From the NCBI GenBank assembly GCA_943789335.1, contig CALSTS010000004.1:62001-126000 (forward strand): DNA of 64,000 nucleotides, written 5' to 3'. Position numbers and translations under genes: made by a program. The notes beneath the pieces were generated by a model. That model was not told where the DNA came from, searched no databases, and was given only the letters and a program-made list of their open reading frames with translations. Source of the stretch: an uncultured Pseudomonadales bacterium (lineage in GTDB: Bacteria > Pseudomonadota > Gammaproteobacteria > Pseudomonadales > Pseudohongiellaceae). Below, one piece after another: positions 25,686 to 34,408 of this stretch. Each line of letters opens with the position of its first letter. Within the stretch, counting starts at the first letter, position 1.

Positions 25686-27719
25686 TTAAAATTGGTATCT
25701 CACACCTACCCTGAACGCTCTCGGCAATGTAGCTCGGCTCATTGTGCAGTTAGTTAGGTCACAATCAATATTATCTGAGGTCAATCCAGGCGCATCCAGC
25801 CCTTGAACATAAGCAGGATAGTTATAAACAATTTCCTTACCCTCTGTGTCAGCCAGATTAATGACTTCAACAAACATCGTAACAGACTCCCAATGATAGG
25901 CCGTACGCATATTGATCGTGGTTAGCGATTCTCCTCGTTGAGAGTTCGCAGCATCTAAGGCATAGGGTCCAAGATAGCGCAACCGAATACTAGCATCCCA
26001 GCTTGGTCTTGTTAGCGCTATGCCAAATTGAACAGCCTCTTCTACTGCTTGCTCGACATAGACGCCTTCAGGATTATTCACATAACGCGCATCACTGCTG
26101 GTATATGATGCATCTACTCCTAACCAGTCTGTGGGCTGCCAAAACATAGTCAGCTCTACACCTTCTCTTTCTGAGCCCCCTTTAGGTTCAACAGAGTTGG
26201 AATCACCCACGAAAATTAACTCACTGTCCTGATTCAACCACCAATAAGCACTTGTAAGCTTGAAGTCACCTAAGGTCAAACGCCCGCCGGTCTCATAACC
26301 TGTTCCAGCAGAAATGCCTGGTACAGGATTAACAGTACTCACTACGCCCCGAGCGTCATTGGAGTGAAATCCCCTACCCCAGTTGTAATACAGCTCAAGA
26401 TTATCTAATGCTGTATAGGCTAATCCAAATTTTGGAGACGCTTTGCTTGCCGTCTTATCACCATCAGCACTGAGGGCATTTTTTGCCGTAGCACTGAAAT
26501 CATAATAATCCGTTCGCACGCCGCCGGTCACACGTAAATCTCGATTAACATACCAGGTAGCTTCTGCAAAGGCTCCGAATGAGCCTACGGAGATTTCATT
26601 ATCAGCAATATCGGCTAGGTAATTACCATTGTTAAATGCCTCAACCCCAACACGGCTGCCGTCGTCATAGCGAAATTCACTACCAACAATAAGGGTATAA
26701 TTACTATTTTCAATTAGAGTCTTATCTGCCTGACCGCCCAGCGTCCAACGTTTATCAAACTGATTAATTTGTGCATCATAGGTAGGGTTTGAAGACATGT
26801 TCCAGTCATAAAACTGTGCATATACATTAGCATTCCAGTCGATTCCAGCCAAATCAGCATTAGCAATCCAGCGCGTTGTCTGGCCTTCTGCAGTTGGATC
26901 CAAAGAACAAAACGCATCTTCACATACTGCCGTAGCAAACGCGCGTTCCGGAATCTGCTCTGTTGGATCCCAGTTTGCTCGATAGCCCGAAACAGTGAAA
27001 GCCGCATCTCCAAAACGCGTTTGTGTTAAATATTTTCCCCAAACAGAAAAATGACCTAAGTCTTCACCTTTTTCCCAGGGGCCATCATAATTTTTAAACT
27101 CACCAATTAAAGATAAGGTGCCGTCATTAACTTGCTGGCTCATACCGCCTACATAACGCCGCCAGCCATTCTCTCCGGCTTCAACCGAAACAAAGGGACG
27201 CTCAACCTCATCAATAGTATGAATAAAAGACGCGCCCGCCATTGAGAAATCACCCAGATCTGCATAGTAAGGCCCCTTACGAAAATCTATGCCTTCAACT
27301 GTTTCAGGGATAATGCCATTAACGTCAAGGTAGCCCTGACCATGGCCGTGAGTTCTCATATTGAGCGGAACTCCATCCAACTGCACGGTGTAATCAGTAC
27401 CATGATCAAGATTGAAGCCTCTTAAAAAGTATTGATTAGCTTTTCCGCTGCCTGAATGCTGCACTGCAACCATGCCAGGCATTGATTCAAGTAGCTCTGA
27501 TGTTTTCACAAGCGGTCTAATCAACAAGTCAGAACCGCCGATATAACCAACACTGGCGGATGTTGCTTCACCAACCAAATCGGTATTTCGACCAAATACC
27601 ACGATCTCTTCAATAGCTGGCGCGTTTTGTGCCAAGCTAGATTGAGAGGCCATTGCTGCACTTAAAATCGCAACGGATAGAGTCTGCTTTTTTCTGAAAA
27701 ATGCTTGTGACTTATTCAA
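25686..27719 (-). CDS. TonB-dependent outer-membrane receptor
   Basis: 677 residues. Signal peptide (cleavage near SSLAQNA, about residue 31), then IEEIVVFGR, a TonB-box-like start, a plug domain (SELLESMPGMVAVQHSGSGKANQYFLRGFNLDHGTDYTVQLDGVPLN) and a 22-strand-type barrel ending in a terminal Phe (RVGVRYQF), as outer-membrane barrels do. The plug has a histidine-containing MRTHGHGQGYLDVNG segment. The substrate is unknown; a metal, siderophore or nutrient complex is possible. The membrane-bound regulator gene follows it. Confidence 0.92.
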   Translation of the reverse strand: MNKSQAFFRKKQTLSVAILSAAMASQSSLAQNAPAIEEIVVFGRNTDLVGEATSASVGYIGGSDLLIRPLVKTSELLESMPGMVAVQHSGSGKANQYFLRGFNLDHGTDYTVQLDGVPLNMRTHGHGQGYLDVNGIIPETVEGIDFRKGPYYADLGDFSMAGASFIHTIDEVERPFVSVEAGENGWRRYVGGMSQQVNDGTLSLIGEFKNYDGPWEKGEDLGHFSVWGKYLTQTRFGDAAFTVSGYRANWDPTEQIPERAFATAVCEDAFCSLDPTAEGQTTRWIANADLAGIDWNANVYAQFYDWNMSSNPTYDAQINQFDKRWTLGGQADKTLIENSNYTLIVGSEFRYDDGSRVGVEAFNNGNYLADIADNEISVGSFGAFAEATWYVNRDLRVTGGVRTDYYDFSATAKNALSADGDKTASKASPKFGLAYTALDNLELYYNWGRGFHSNDARGVVSTVNPVPGISAGTGYETGGRLTLGDFKLTSAYWWLNQDSELIFVGDSNSVEPKGGSEREGVELTMFWQPTDWLGVDASYTSSDARYVNNPEGVYVEQAVEEAVQFGIALTRPSWDASIRLRYLGPYALDAANSQRGESLTTINMRTAYHWESVTMFVEVINLADTEGKEIVYNYPAYVQGLDAPGLTSDNIDCDLTNCTMSRATLPRAFRVGVRYQF

Positions 27720-27951
27720 ATCTAATACCTTCTCTAAAGTTTGTACGGCAATGATGGTTTTAATATCATGACTTAACTTTATAGTAATTTTTTTGAAAAC
27801 AAGCCTAATTAACTGTTTTGTAACTGTTTACGATAGGTTAACGAATTGTTAATTATTAATTTTTTAAAATGAATGGAAGTTTTTATTAGAAATACGAGGT
27901 TTCTTCTCACATGCACGCAATATTTGAGTTAATATTGCTAGCCCTGCTGGC

Positions 27952-27968
27952 ATAGTCCGGCAGACTAT
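27952..27968 (+). promoter_or_regulatory. Small hairpin in the dnaB upstream region
   Basis: ATAGTC/GACTAT with a 5-nt loop, followed by TTTTC, 31 bp before the dnaB ATG. It overlaps an alternative pairing CUGCUGG/CCGGCAG starting at about 27944, so the two folds are mutually exclusive. Possible attenuator-like leader, weakly supported. Confidence 0.3.
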
Positions 27969-27998
27969 TTTCACTCTTAATAATAAAAGTTTAGGTTA

Positions 27999-29459
27999 AT
28001 GTCGGATAACCCTTCCAGCCAACCCAGATCCATAGAAGCTGCTCTTAGCAACACCAGCAGCCTGAAATTACCCCCTCACTCAATTGATGCGGAGCAAGCA
28101 GTGTTGGGTGGTCTAATGCTGGATAATGCAGTTTGGGATGATGTCGCTGATGTGTTGATCGAGTCTGATTTCTACCGTAGAGAGCACAGCGTCATATTCA
28201 CCGCTATGCACAAGCAGAATGATGCAGGTAAACCGATCGATCTAGTCACATTGGCTGAAGCACTGGACCATGTAAATCAACTGGAACTCTGCGGAGGCCT
28301 GGATTATTTAGCTGAACTTGCCAGCAATACGCCTAGCACTGCCAATATTTTGGCTTATGCTCATATCATTCGTGAACGCGCCATTTTGCGACAGCTAATC
28401 TCTGTTGCCAATAATATTGCTGACAGTGGTTATAACCCCGACGGCCGTGAAAGTGCCGAGCTACTTGATATAGCCGAACAACAAGTTTTTAAAATAGCTG
28501 ACGAACGTCCCAAAGATGGTGGTCCTCAAGCTGTCGATCCCCTACTGAAAAAAGGCCTTGATCGTCTTGAAGAGCTTTTTAATTCCGAAGGCAACTTAAC
28601 TGGCCTAACTACAGGGTTTAAAGATCTCAATAATCATACTTCCGGACTGCAAAAATCCGACCTCATCATTGTTGCCGGACGCCCATCCATGGGTAAGACT
28701 TCTTTTGCCATGAACTTGGTTGAAAACTATATCTTGAGTCAGGAAGACCCCCTTCCCGTCTTAGTTTTCAGCCTGGAGATGCCCGCAGAAAGCCTCATCA
28801 CGCGTATGTTGTCATCGATAGGCAAAGTCGACCAAACTCGTATGCGGAACGGCAAGCTCTTAGATGATGACTGGCCAAAACTGACACAAGCTATTAATAA
28901 GCTAACCGGCAAGCCCTTATATATAGATGACACGGTTGGCTTAAACCCAACAGAAATGCGTGCTCGGGCAAGAAGGGTTGCTAAAGATCACCATAATAAA
29001 ATCGGCATGATCATGGTCGATTATCTGCAATTAATGCAGTTACGTGGAACTTCTGATAATCGCACCGGAGAAATTTCAGAAATTTCCCGTTCCTTAAAAC
29101 TTATGGCACGTGAATTTGAATGCCCGGTGGTTGCCCTATCACAGTTGAATCGTAGCCTGGAACAACGCCCTAATAAGCGCCCGGTGATGTCTGATTTGCG
29201 TGAATCTGGCGCCATCGAGCAAGATGCAGATGTCATCATGTTTGTCTATCGTGATGAAGTCTATAACGAAGACACTGAACATAAAGGCGTGGCAGAAATA
29301 ATCCTCGGCAAACAACGTAACGGCCCTATTGGCACCTGCAATCTTAGCTTCGTTGGTAAATACACCCGTTTTGAAAATTATATGCCCATGAGCGCAGAAC
29401 AAAATTTCAGCGGCGGTTTTGGTGGTTACGGTAATGATGCCGGAGATTTCGACGAGTGA
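27999..29459 (+). CDS. dnaB: Replicative DNA helicase DnaB
   Basis: 486 residues. N-terminal primase-interacting domain (PHSIDAEQAVLGGLMLDNAVWDDVADVL), linker, then the RecA-like motor with Walker A GRPSMGKTSFA (about 227-237), Walker B MIMVDYLQLM and SDLRESGAIEQDADVIMFVYRDE. It unwinds the replication fork as a hexamer. No intein. The stop overlaps the GTG start of alr by four bases (GTGA), indicating translational coupling. Confidence 0.97.
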   Translation: MSDNPSSQPRSIEAALSNTSSLKLPPHSIDAEQAVLGGLMLDNAVWDDVADVLIESDFYRREHSVIFTAMHKQNDAGKPIDLVTLAEALDHVNQLELCGGLDYLAELASNTPSTANILAYAHIIRERAILRQLISVANNIADSGYNPDGRESAELLDIAEQQVFKIADERPKDGGPQAVDPLLKKGLDRLEELFNSEGNLTGLTTGFKDLNNHTSGLQKSDLIIVAGRPSMGKTSFAMNLVENYILSQEDPLPVLVFSLEMPAESLITRMLSSIGKVDQTRMRNGKLLDDDWPKLTQAINKLTGKPLYIDDTVGLNPTEMRARARRVAKDHHNKIGMIMVDYLQLMQLRGTSDNRTGEISEISRSLKLMAREFECPVVALSQLNRSLEQRPNKRPVMSDLRESGAIEQDADVIMFVYRDEVYNEDTEHKGVAEIILGKQRNGPIGTCNLSFVGKYTRFENYMPMSAEQNFSGGFGGYGNDAGDFDE

Positions 29460-30559
29460 TCCATCGGGTTAAGTCCACCATCAATCTCAAGGCATTAACA
29501 AATAACCTGGAGATTGCCCGTTCCCATGCCAAAAATCGAAAAATCGTTGCTGTCATCAAAGCCAATGCTTACGGACATGGTCTAATACCAGCAGCAGAAG
29601 CCTTACAAGCAGCAGACATCTATGGCGTCACTGATGTTAATGAAGCAGACCAACTGACCGCCGCAGGCACCGACAAAACCATCTTGATTTTACAAGGCAT
29701 TATTGAACGTGCTGATATAGCTCGTATAGCAGAGGCTGGTTACCAAGTCGTCATTCATAGTCTGAAACAAATAAGCTGGCTTGAAGATGAGCTGAGTAAT
29801 ATTACTTTAACTAAACCATTACGCTTTTGGCTAAAAATGAATTCCGGCATGGGCCGCCTCGGCATCATGCCTGCCGACTTCACCGCAGCCTATCAAAACT
29901 TACAAGGTAAACCTTGGTGCCAGGAAGTTATTCTGATGACTCATATGGCCAATGCTAACTTGAAAGATTCAGAACTCAATCAGCAGCAATTAGATACCTT
30001 TAGCGAAATTACCAAGCAAATACCCGAAGCTGCGACAAGCATCCAAGCTTCTTCAGCTTTATTGGCCAGCTATGGTGAAAGTGCTGACTGGGTAAGACCT
30101 GGGATTATGCTCTATGGCAGCTCACCTTTTGCGTTCTCGGATGAGCAATCACGCCGTGAGAGCTTTGGTTTGCAGGCTGTGATGACCCTACAAGCAAGAT
30201 TAATAAGTATCCAAGACTGTAAGGCTGGAGACAACATAGGCTATTGCTCCCAGTTCATCTGTCCACATGATATGCGCATTGGCATTGTCAGTATTGGTTA
30301 TGCCGATGGCTATCCTAGTAATGCACCAAATGGTACTCCGGTGTTAATTAATGGCAAACGCACGGTGACAACCGGGCGTGTCTCCATGGATATGCTAGCA
30401 ATCGATTTAAGCCCAGCTCCTGATGCTCAAATTGGCGATAGCGTTACGCTTTGGGGTGATGATTTATCCTTAGATGAAATAGCCGAACACACTGGCATCC
30501 TCTCTTACAATTTAACTTGTAGTATCGCGAACCGTGTAGCAAGGGAATATAAGAATTAG
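29456..30559 (+). CDS. alr: Alanine racemase
   Basis: 367-residue PLP enzyme making D-alanine for peptidoglycan. The PLP lysine is in AVIKANAYGHG (about 34-44), the catalytic tyrosine of the other half in IGYADGYP, and GRVSMDMLAIDL is conserved near the C terminus. GTG start overlapping the dnaB stop. The dnaB-alr-radA order is common in gammaproteobacteria. Confidence 0.96.
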   Translation: MIHRVKSTINLKALTNNLEIARSHAKNRKIVAVIKANAYGHGLIPAAEALQAADIYGVTDVNEADQLTAAGTDKTILILQGIIERADIARIAEAGYQVVIHSLKQISWLEDELSNITLTKPLRFWLKMNSGMGRLGIMPADFTAAYQNLQGKPWCQEVILMTHMANANLKDSELNQQQLDTFSEITKQIPEAATSIQASSALLASYGESADWVRPGIMLYGSSPFAFSDEQSRRESFGLQAVMTLQARLISIQDCKAGDNIGYCSQFICPHDMRIGIVSIGYADGYPSNAPNGTPVLINGKRTVTTGRVSMDMLAIDLSPAPDAQIGDSVTLWGDDLSLDEIAEHTGILSYNLTCSIANRVAREYKN

Positions 30560-30560
30560 T

Positions 30561-31931
30561 ATGGCAAAGCTAAAGTCAGCTTATGTTTGTAATGATTGCG
30601 GAACCGAGCACGGGCAATGGCAAGGTCAATGTGCCAGTTGCGGCGAGTGGAACACTTTATCAAAAATTAATCTTGGCCCTGCTAATGCGCCTTCGGCAGC
30701 AGCAAATTTTAAACGCCAAGGCATTACCGGCAGCCTGTCTTCTGTCACCACACTGAATGATATAAACCTTGAAGACCAACCGCGTATTGCCACTGGCATT
30801 GGTGAGTTTGATCGGGTTCTGGGCGAAGGTATTGTGCCAGGCTCCGCGGTATTGATTGGCGGTAACCCGGGTGCTGGCAAAAGTACGCTGTTACTGCAAA
30901 TACTTTGTAAACTCTCGCAAGATATTAAAGCCCTTTATGTCACTGGTGAGGAATCGCTGCAGCAAGTTGCCATGCGTGCTAAACGGCTAGACCTGCCTAC
31001 GAATAAATTATTGATGTTAGCTGAAACTAACATCAATGAAATCACCAATCTCGCACAAGAACACCAGCCAAAATTAATTGTCATTGACTCTATACAGGTG
31101 ATGCATAGTGCAGAGATTGCTTCAGCTCCCGGTTCAGTGAGTCAGGTACGTGAGTGCGCAGCTTATCTAGTCCAATATGCCAAACAAACTAATACAGCTA
31201 TCTTCTTCGTCGGACATGTCACTAAAGATGGCAATCTGGCGGGCCCCAAAGTACTCGAGCATATGATCGATTGTTTTGTGATGCTGGAAGGTGGGGATGA
31301 TTCACGCTACCGCACTTTGCGTGGCCAAAAAAACCGCTTTGGTGCCGTCAATGAACTTGGTGTTTTTGCCATGACCGAAACCGGCTTAAAAGAAGTGAAG
31401 AACCCATCCGCGATTTTTCTTGCTCGTACCGAAGAAATTTCTCCCGGCTCATTGGTCACAGTTTTATGGGAGGGCACGCGTCCCTTATTAATAGAAATTC
31501 AAGCATTAGTGGACAGTTCACAGTTTGGAAATCCACGTCGTATTGCCGTAGGTCTTGACCATAATCGTTTAGCCATGCAGTTGGCAGTTTTACATCGCCA
31601 CGGCGGCTTGTTCATGGCGGACCAGGATGTATTTGTGAATGTAGTCGGCGGTGTACGAGTAACTGAAACCAGCGCAGACTTAGCCGTAATACTTGCCATT
31701 GTTTCCAGTTTTCAAGACAAAGCATTGAATCAGGAATTAGTGGTATTTGGAGAAGTCGGCCTCGCTGGTGAAATACGTCCAGTGCCTAATGGTCAGCAGC
31801 GTTTACAAGAAGCTGCCAAACATGGCTTTACCCGTGCGATTGTGCCAAAAGCAAATGCGCCCAAACAAGCAATCAAAGGCATGCAAGTAATTCCTGTTTC
31901 AAGACTAAGTGAGGCCCTTGCGGCTTTGTGA
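30561..31931 (+). CDS. radA: DNA repair protein RadA
   Basis: 456 residues. N-terminal C4 zinc finger (CNDCGTEHGQWQGQCASCGEWN), RecA-like ATPase with Walker A GGNPGAGKSTLL (about 98-109), the RadA-specific GQKNRFGAVNE motif, and a C-terminal Lon-protease-like domain lacking protease activity (GGVRVTETSADLAVILAI). It processes recombination intermediates by branch migration. Starts 1 bp after the alr stop codon. Confidence 0.97.
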   Translation: MAKLKSAYVCNDCGTEHGQWQGQCASCGEWNTLSKINLGPANAPSAAANFKRQGITGSLSSVTTLNDINLEDQPRIATGIGEFDRVLGEGIVPGSAVLIGGNPGAGKSTLLLQILCKLSQDIKALYVTGEESLQQVAMRAKRLDLPTNKLLMLAETNINEITNLAQEHQPKLIVIDSIQVMHSAEIASAPGSVSQVRECAAYLVQYAKQTNTAIFFVGHVTKDGNLAGPKVLEHMIDCFVMLEGGDDSRYRTLRGQKNRFGAVNELGVFAMTETGLKEVKNPSAIFLARTEEISPGSLVTVLWEGTRPLLIEIQALVDSSQFGNPRRIAVGLDHNRLAMQLAVLHRHGGLFMADQDVFVNVVGGVRVTETSADLAVILAIVSSFQDKALNQELVVFGEVGLAGEIRPVPNGQQRLQEAAKHGFTRAIVPKANAPKQAIKGMQVIPVSRLSEALAAL

Positions 31932-31943
31932 TAGCATCTTCTC

Positions 31944-33056
31944 ATGAGCTCTTCCTTAATTCCTGAACGCCCTTTATTAATATCGCCAACCCTTGCAGCG
32001 ACCATTGGGCTTGAAGAAACTGTCATGCTGCACGTCATCAGTGAGTTGTTTCTACAACATCCATTGATCGTTCGTAAGCAACTAAGATGGGCTGAGATCA
32101 ACTACCAAATTTTACAGAAGGCGCTGCCTTTCTGGTCATTAATCGATATCAAACGTATCCGTCAAAACCTGTCGGAAAAAGGCCTGATTCAAATTGATGC
32201 TGTTGCTGAAAATTCTGATACTTTTCTTATAGCAATTAACCAAGCTTTTATTGAAGATACTGAACAATCTGCTATTAATTCTACACCAGTCGCTAAAAAG
32301 CCAAGCACGCTAAATTCAGTTTTTAATAGTACTGAATCAAGCGGTAAAGCCAGTTACATTTCTCCAAACTGGCAGCCTGATGAAGATCTCTACCAGCAAT
32401 TTCGGCAACACAATATTCCTAAAGATTTTATCGATCAGCGTGTCAAAAGTTTCGTCATGTATTGGCGCCAACGCCAAAAAGCTCAGTACTCCTGGCACAA
32501 TACTTTTCTAAATTGGATACTCAAAGACTGGCGTAAAGAGCAAAGTTACCAAGGCGCAAAAGAACTTGAATCCGACATGAATAGCGCATGGCGCCCCAGC
32601 GAAGAAGCACTAAGCATCTTAGAAAATGCCGGAGTTAATAGCAGTTTTATGGAAGATTCTATTCCTGAATTTGTACTGTATTGGAAAGAACGCGGCTTAG
32701 TGACTAGCACTTGGAACACAAAGTTTATAGCGCATATACGTCGGCAATGGGCCAAATTCACCTTAGCTGTTGAAAACGATCCAACCCCACGATTAATTCC
32801 GATGGATTATGAGCCCAGCCCTGCCTGCTTTGAGGTTTTGGAGATGGCTAATATTGATGAATCCTTCGCCCGCGAGCAAATTAAAGAATTTATTTTGTAC
32901 TGGCATGATCGTAAAGAAGCGCACCCTTCCTGGAATACAAAATTCTTACAGCATGTGAAATATAAGTGGGCGCATCATCAGCAAGCCAATCTTCCTAGCA
33001 CTCAACAAGTACAAAATACTATTGAAAGATTTACTGATAGATCCTGGGCCGAGTAA
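31944..33056 (+). CDS. DnaT-like primosomal protein with three tandem DnaT-type domains
   Basis: 370 residues. The N-terminal ~100 residues (LIPERPLLISPTLAATIGLEETVMLHVI) look like a winged-helix module. Three homologous ~57-residue modules follow at about 142-198, 215-272 and 288-344. Each begins W/Y-x-P-S/D, contains a F-V/I-x-Y-W segment and ends with W-N/H-x-x-F...W. This is the ssDNA-binding module of E. coli DnaT, which has only one. DnaT helps load DnaB at PriA-dependent restart; the gene lies 13 bp after radA, near dnaB. A role in helicase loading is inference. Confidence 0.8.
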   Translation: MSSSLIPERPLLISPTLAATIGLEETVMLHVISELFLQHPLIVRKQLRWAEINYQILQKALPFWSLIDIKRIRQNLSEKGLIQIDAVAENSDTFLIAINQAFIEDTEQSAINSTPVAKKPSTLNSVFNSTESSGKASYISPNWQPDEDLYQQFRQHNIPKDFIDQRVKSFVMYWRQRQKAQYSWHNTFLNWILKDWRKEQSYQGAKELESDMNSAWRPSEEALSILENAGVNSSFMEDSIPEFVLYWKERGLVTSTWNTKFIAHIRRQWAKFTLAVENDPTPRLIPMDYEPSPACFEVLEMANIDESFAREQIKEFILYWHDRKEAHPSWNTKFLQHVKYKWAHHQQANLPSTQQVQNTIERFTDRSWAE

Positions 33057-33300
33057 CTGTTGTAAACTACTACGCTTGCGTATACTTCTTAAAAAATAAA
33101 ATTTAACTCAGTCACAAACGATTTTTTTAGGCAGAATAGTTTCTAATTAACTAATCGGAGAAAGCTATTATTCGGAGCACGCTGTGAATACATCTATATA
33201 CGCTCGACCTCGGCATCCCTGTCTCAGTCTCCTCCTCATAAATAATCTTTCTTCTTCGCTAAAATCAAAAACGTTTCTAAAATTATTTTTATAAAACTAA

Positions 33301-34353
33301 ATGTCTGATATTAACTTTACCAAGCTCGCTGACAACATAAAAATCTGGGGCAGTGAACTGGGTTTTCAAGAAATTGGCATCAGTGATATTGAGCTTAGTG
33401 ACGCAGAGTCACATTTACAAAATTGGTTGCAGAATAATTTTCATGGCGAGATGGATTATATGCAACGTCATGGCTCTATGCGCAGCCACCCTGAGGAATT
33501 AGTTCCTGGCACGATGAGAATTATTTCAGCCCGTATGGATTACCTTCCGGCAGAGCCACAAAGTGTCAAGGTATTAAAAGATTCTTCACTTGCTTATATC
33601 AGCCGATATGCACTTGGTCGTGATTACCACAAAGTCATTCGCCAGCGTTTACAAAAACTAGCCGATAAAATTCAAGAGCAAACAGGTGAATTTGGTTATC
33701 GTGCTTTAGTCGATAGCGCACCGGTACTGGAACGTGCCATTGCCGAAAAAGCCGGTTTAGGCTGGATCGGTAAAAACACAATGCTGATCAATAAAAGTGC
33801 TGGCTCCTGGTTTTTCCTTGGCGAGCTTTTTACTGATTTGCCTTTACCAATTGACACTAAAGCGAATGATCACTGTGGCACCTGCAGCGCCTGCCTTGAC
33901 ATCTGCCCAACTAATGCCTTTGTTGCACCCAACACCTTGGATGCACGTAAATGCATTTCTTATTTAACCATTGAATTAAGAACAGCAATTCCAGAAGAAC
34001 TTCGACCTTTGATGGGAAATCGAGTGTTTGGTTGTGATGACTGTCAATTGTGTTGTCCCTGGAATAAATTTTCATCGCCAACAAAAGAACAAGATTTTTC
34101 GCCTCGACATGAATTAGATCGCAAAGAGCTCACTACACTTTTTAATTGGACAGAAGAAGACTTTCTAGAAAAAACAGCAGGCTCACCAATTAGACGTATA
34201 GGTTATGAATGTTGGTTACGTAATCTGGCCGTAGGACTTGGAAATGCCAAGAGTAGTCCAGAAATAGTTGCGGCCTTACAAAGTAAAAGCAATCATTCTT
34301 CAGCATTAGTAAAAGAGCATGTGGATTGGGCGCTGGCTCAACACAATCACTAA
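33301..34353 (+). CDS. queG: Epoxyqueuosine reductase
   Basis: 350-residue cobalamin-dependent Fe-S enzyme catalysing the last step of queuosine formation in tRNA. Two [4Fe-4S] motifs: CGTCSACLDICP (192-203) and CDDCQLCCPW (245-254). Asp138 in RALVDSAPVLERAIAEKAG corresponds to the conserved catalytic aspartate. Length is normal. The 244-bp gap before it shows no recognisable element. Confidence 0.95.
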   Translation: MSDINFTKLADNIKIWGSELGFQEIGISDIELSDAESHLQNWLQNNFHGEMDYMQRHGSMRSHPEELVPGTMRIISARMDYLPAEPQSVKVLKDSSLAYISRYALGRDYHKVIRQRLQKLADKIQEQTGEFGYRALVDSAPVLERAIAEKAGLGWIGKNTMLINKSAGSWFFLGELFTDLPLPIDTKANDHCGTCSACLDICPTNAFVAPNTLDARKCISYLTIELRTAIPEELRPLMGNRVFGCDDCQLCCPWNKFSSPTKEQDFSPRHELDRKELTTLFNWTEEDFLEKTAGSPIRRIGYECWLRNLAVGLGNAKSSPEIVAALQSKSNHSSALVKEHVDWALAQHNH

Positions 34354-34408
34354 TAGATGCAAAGCGGTAAATACTATATTCTTTTCTTCATAAATTTAGG
34401 AGATAGCA

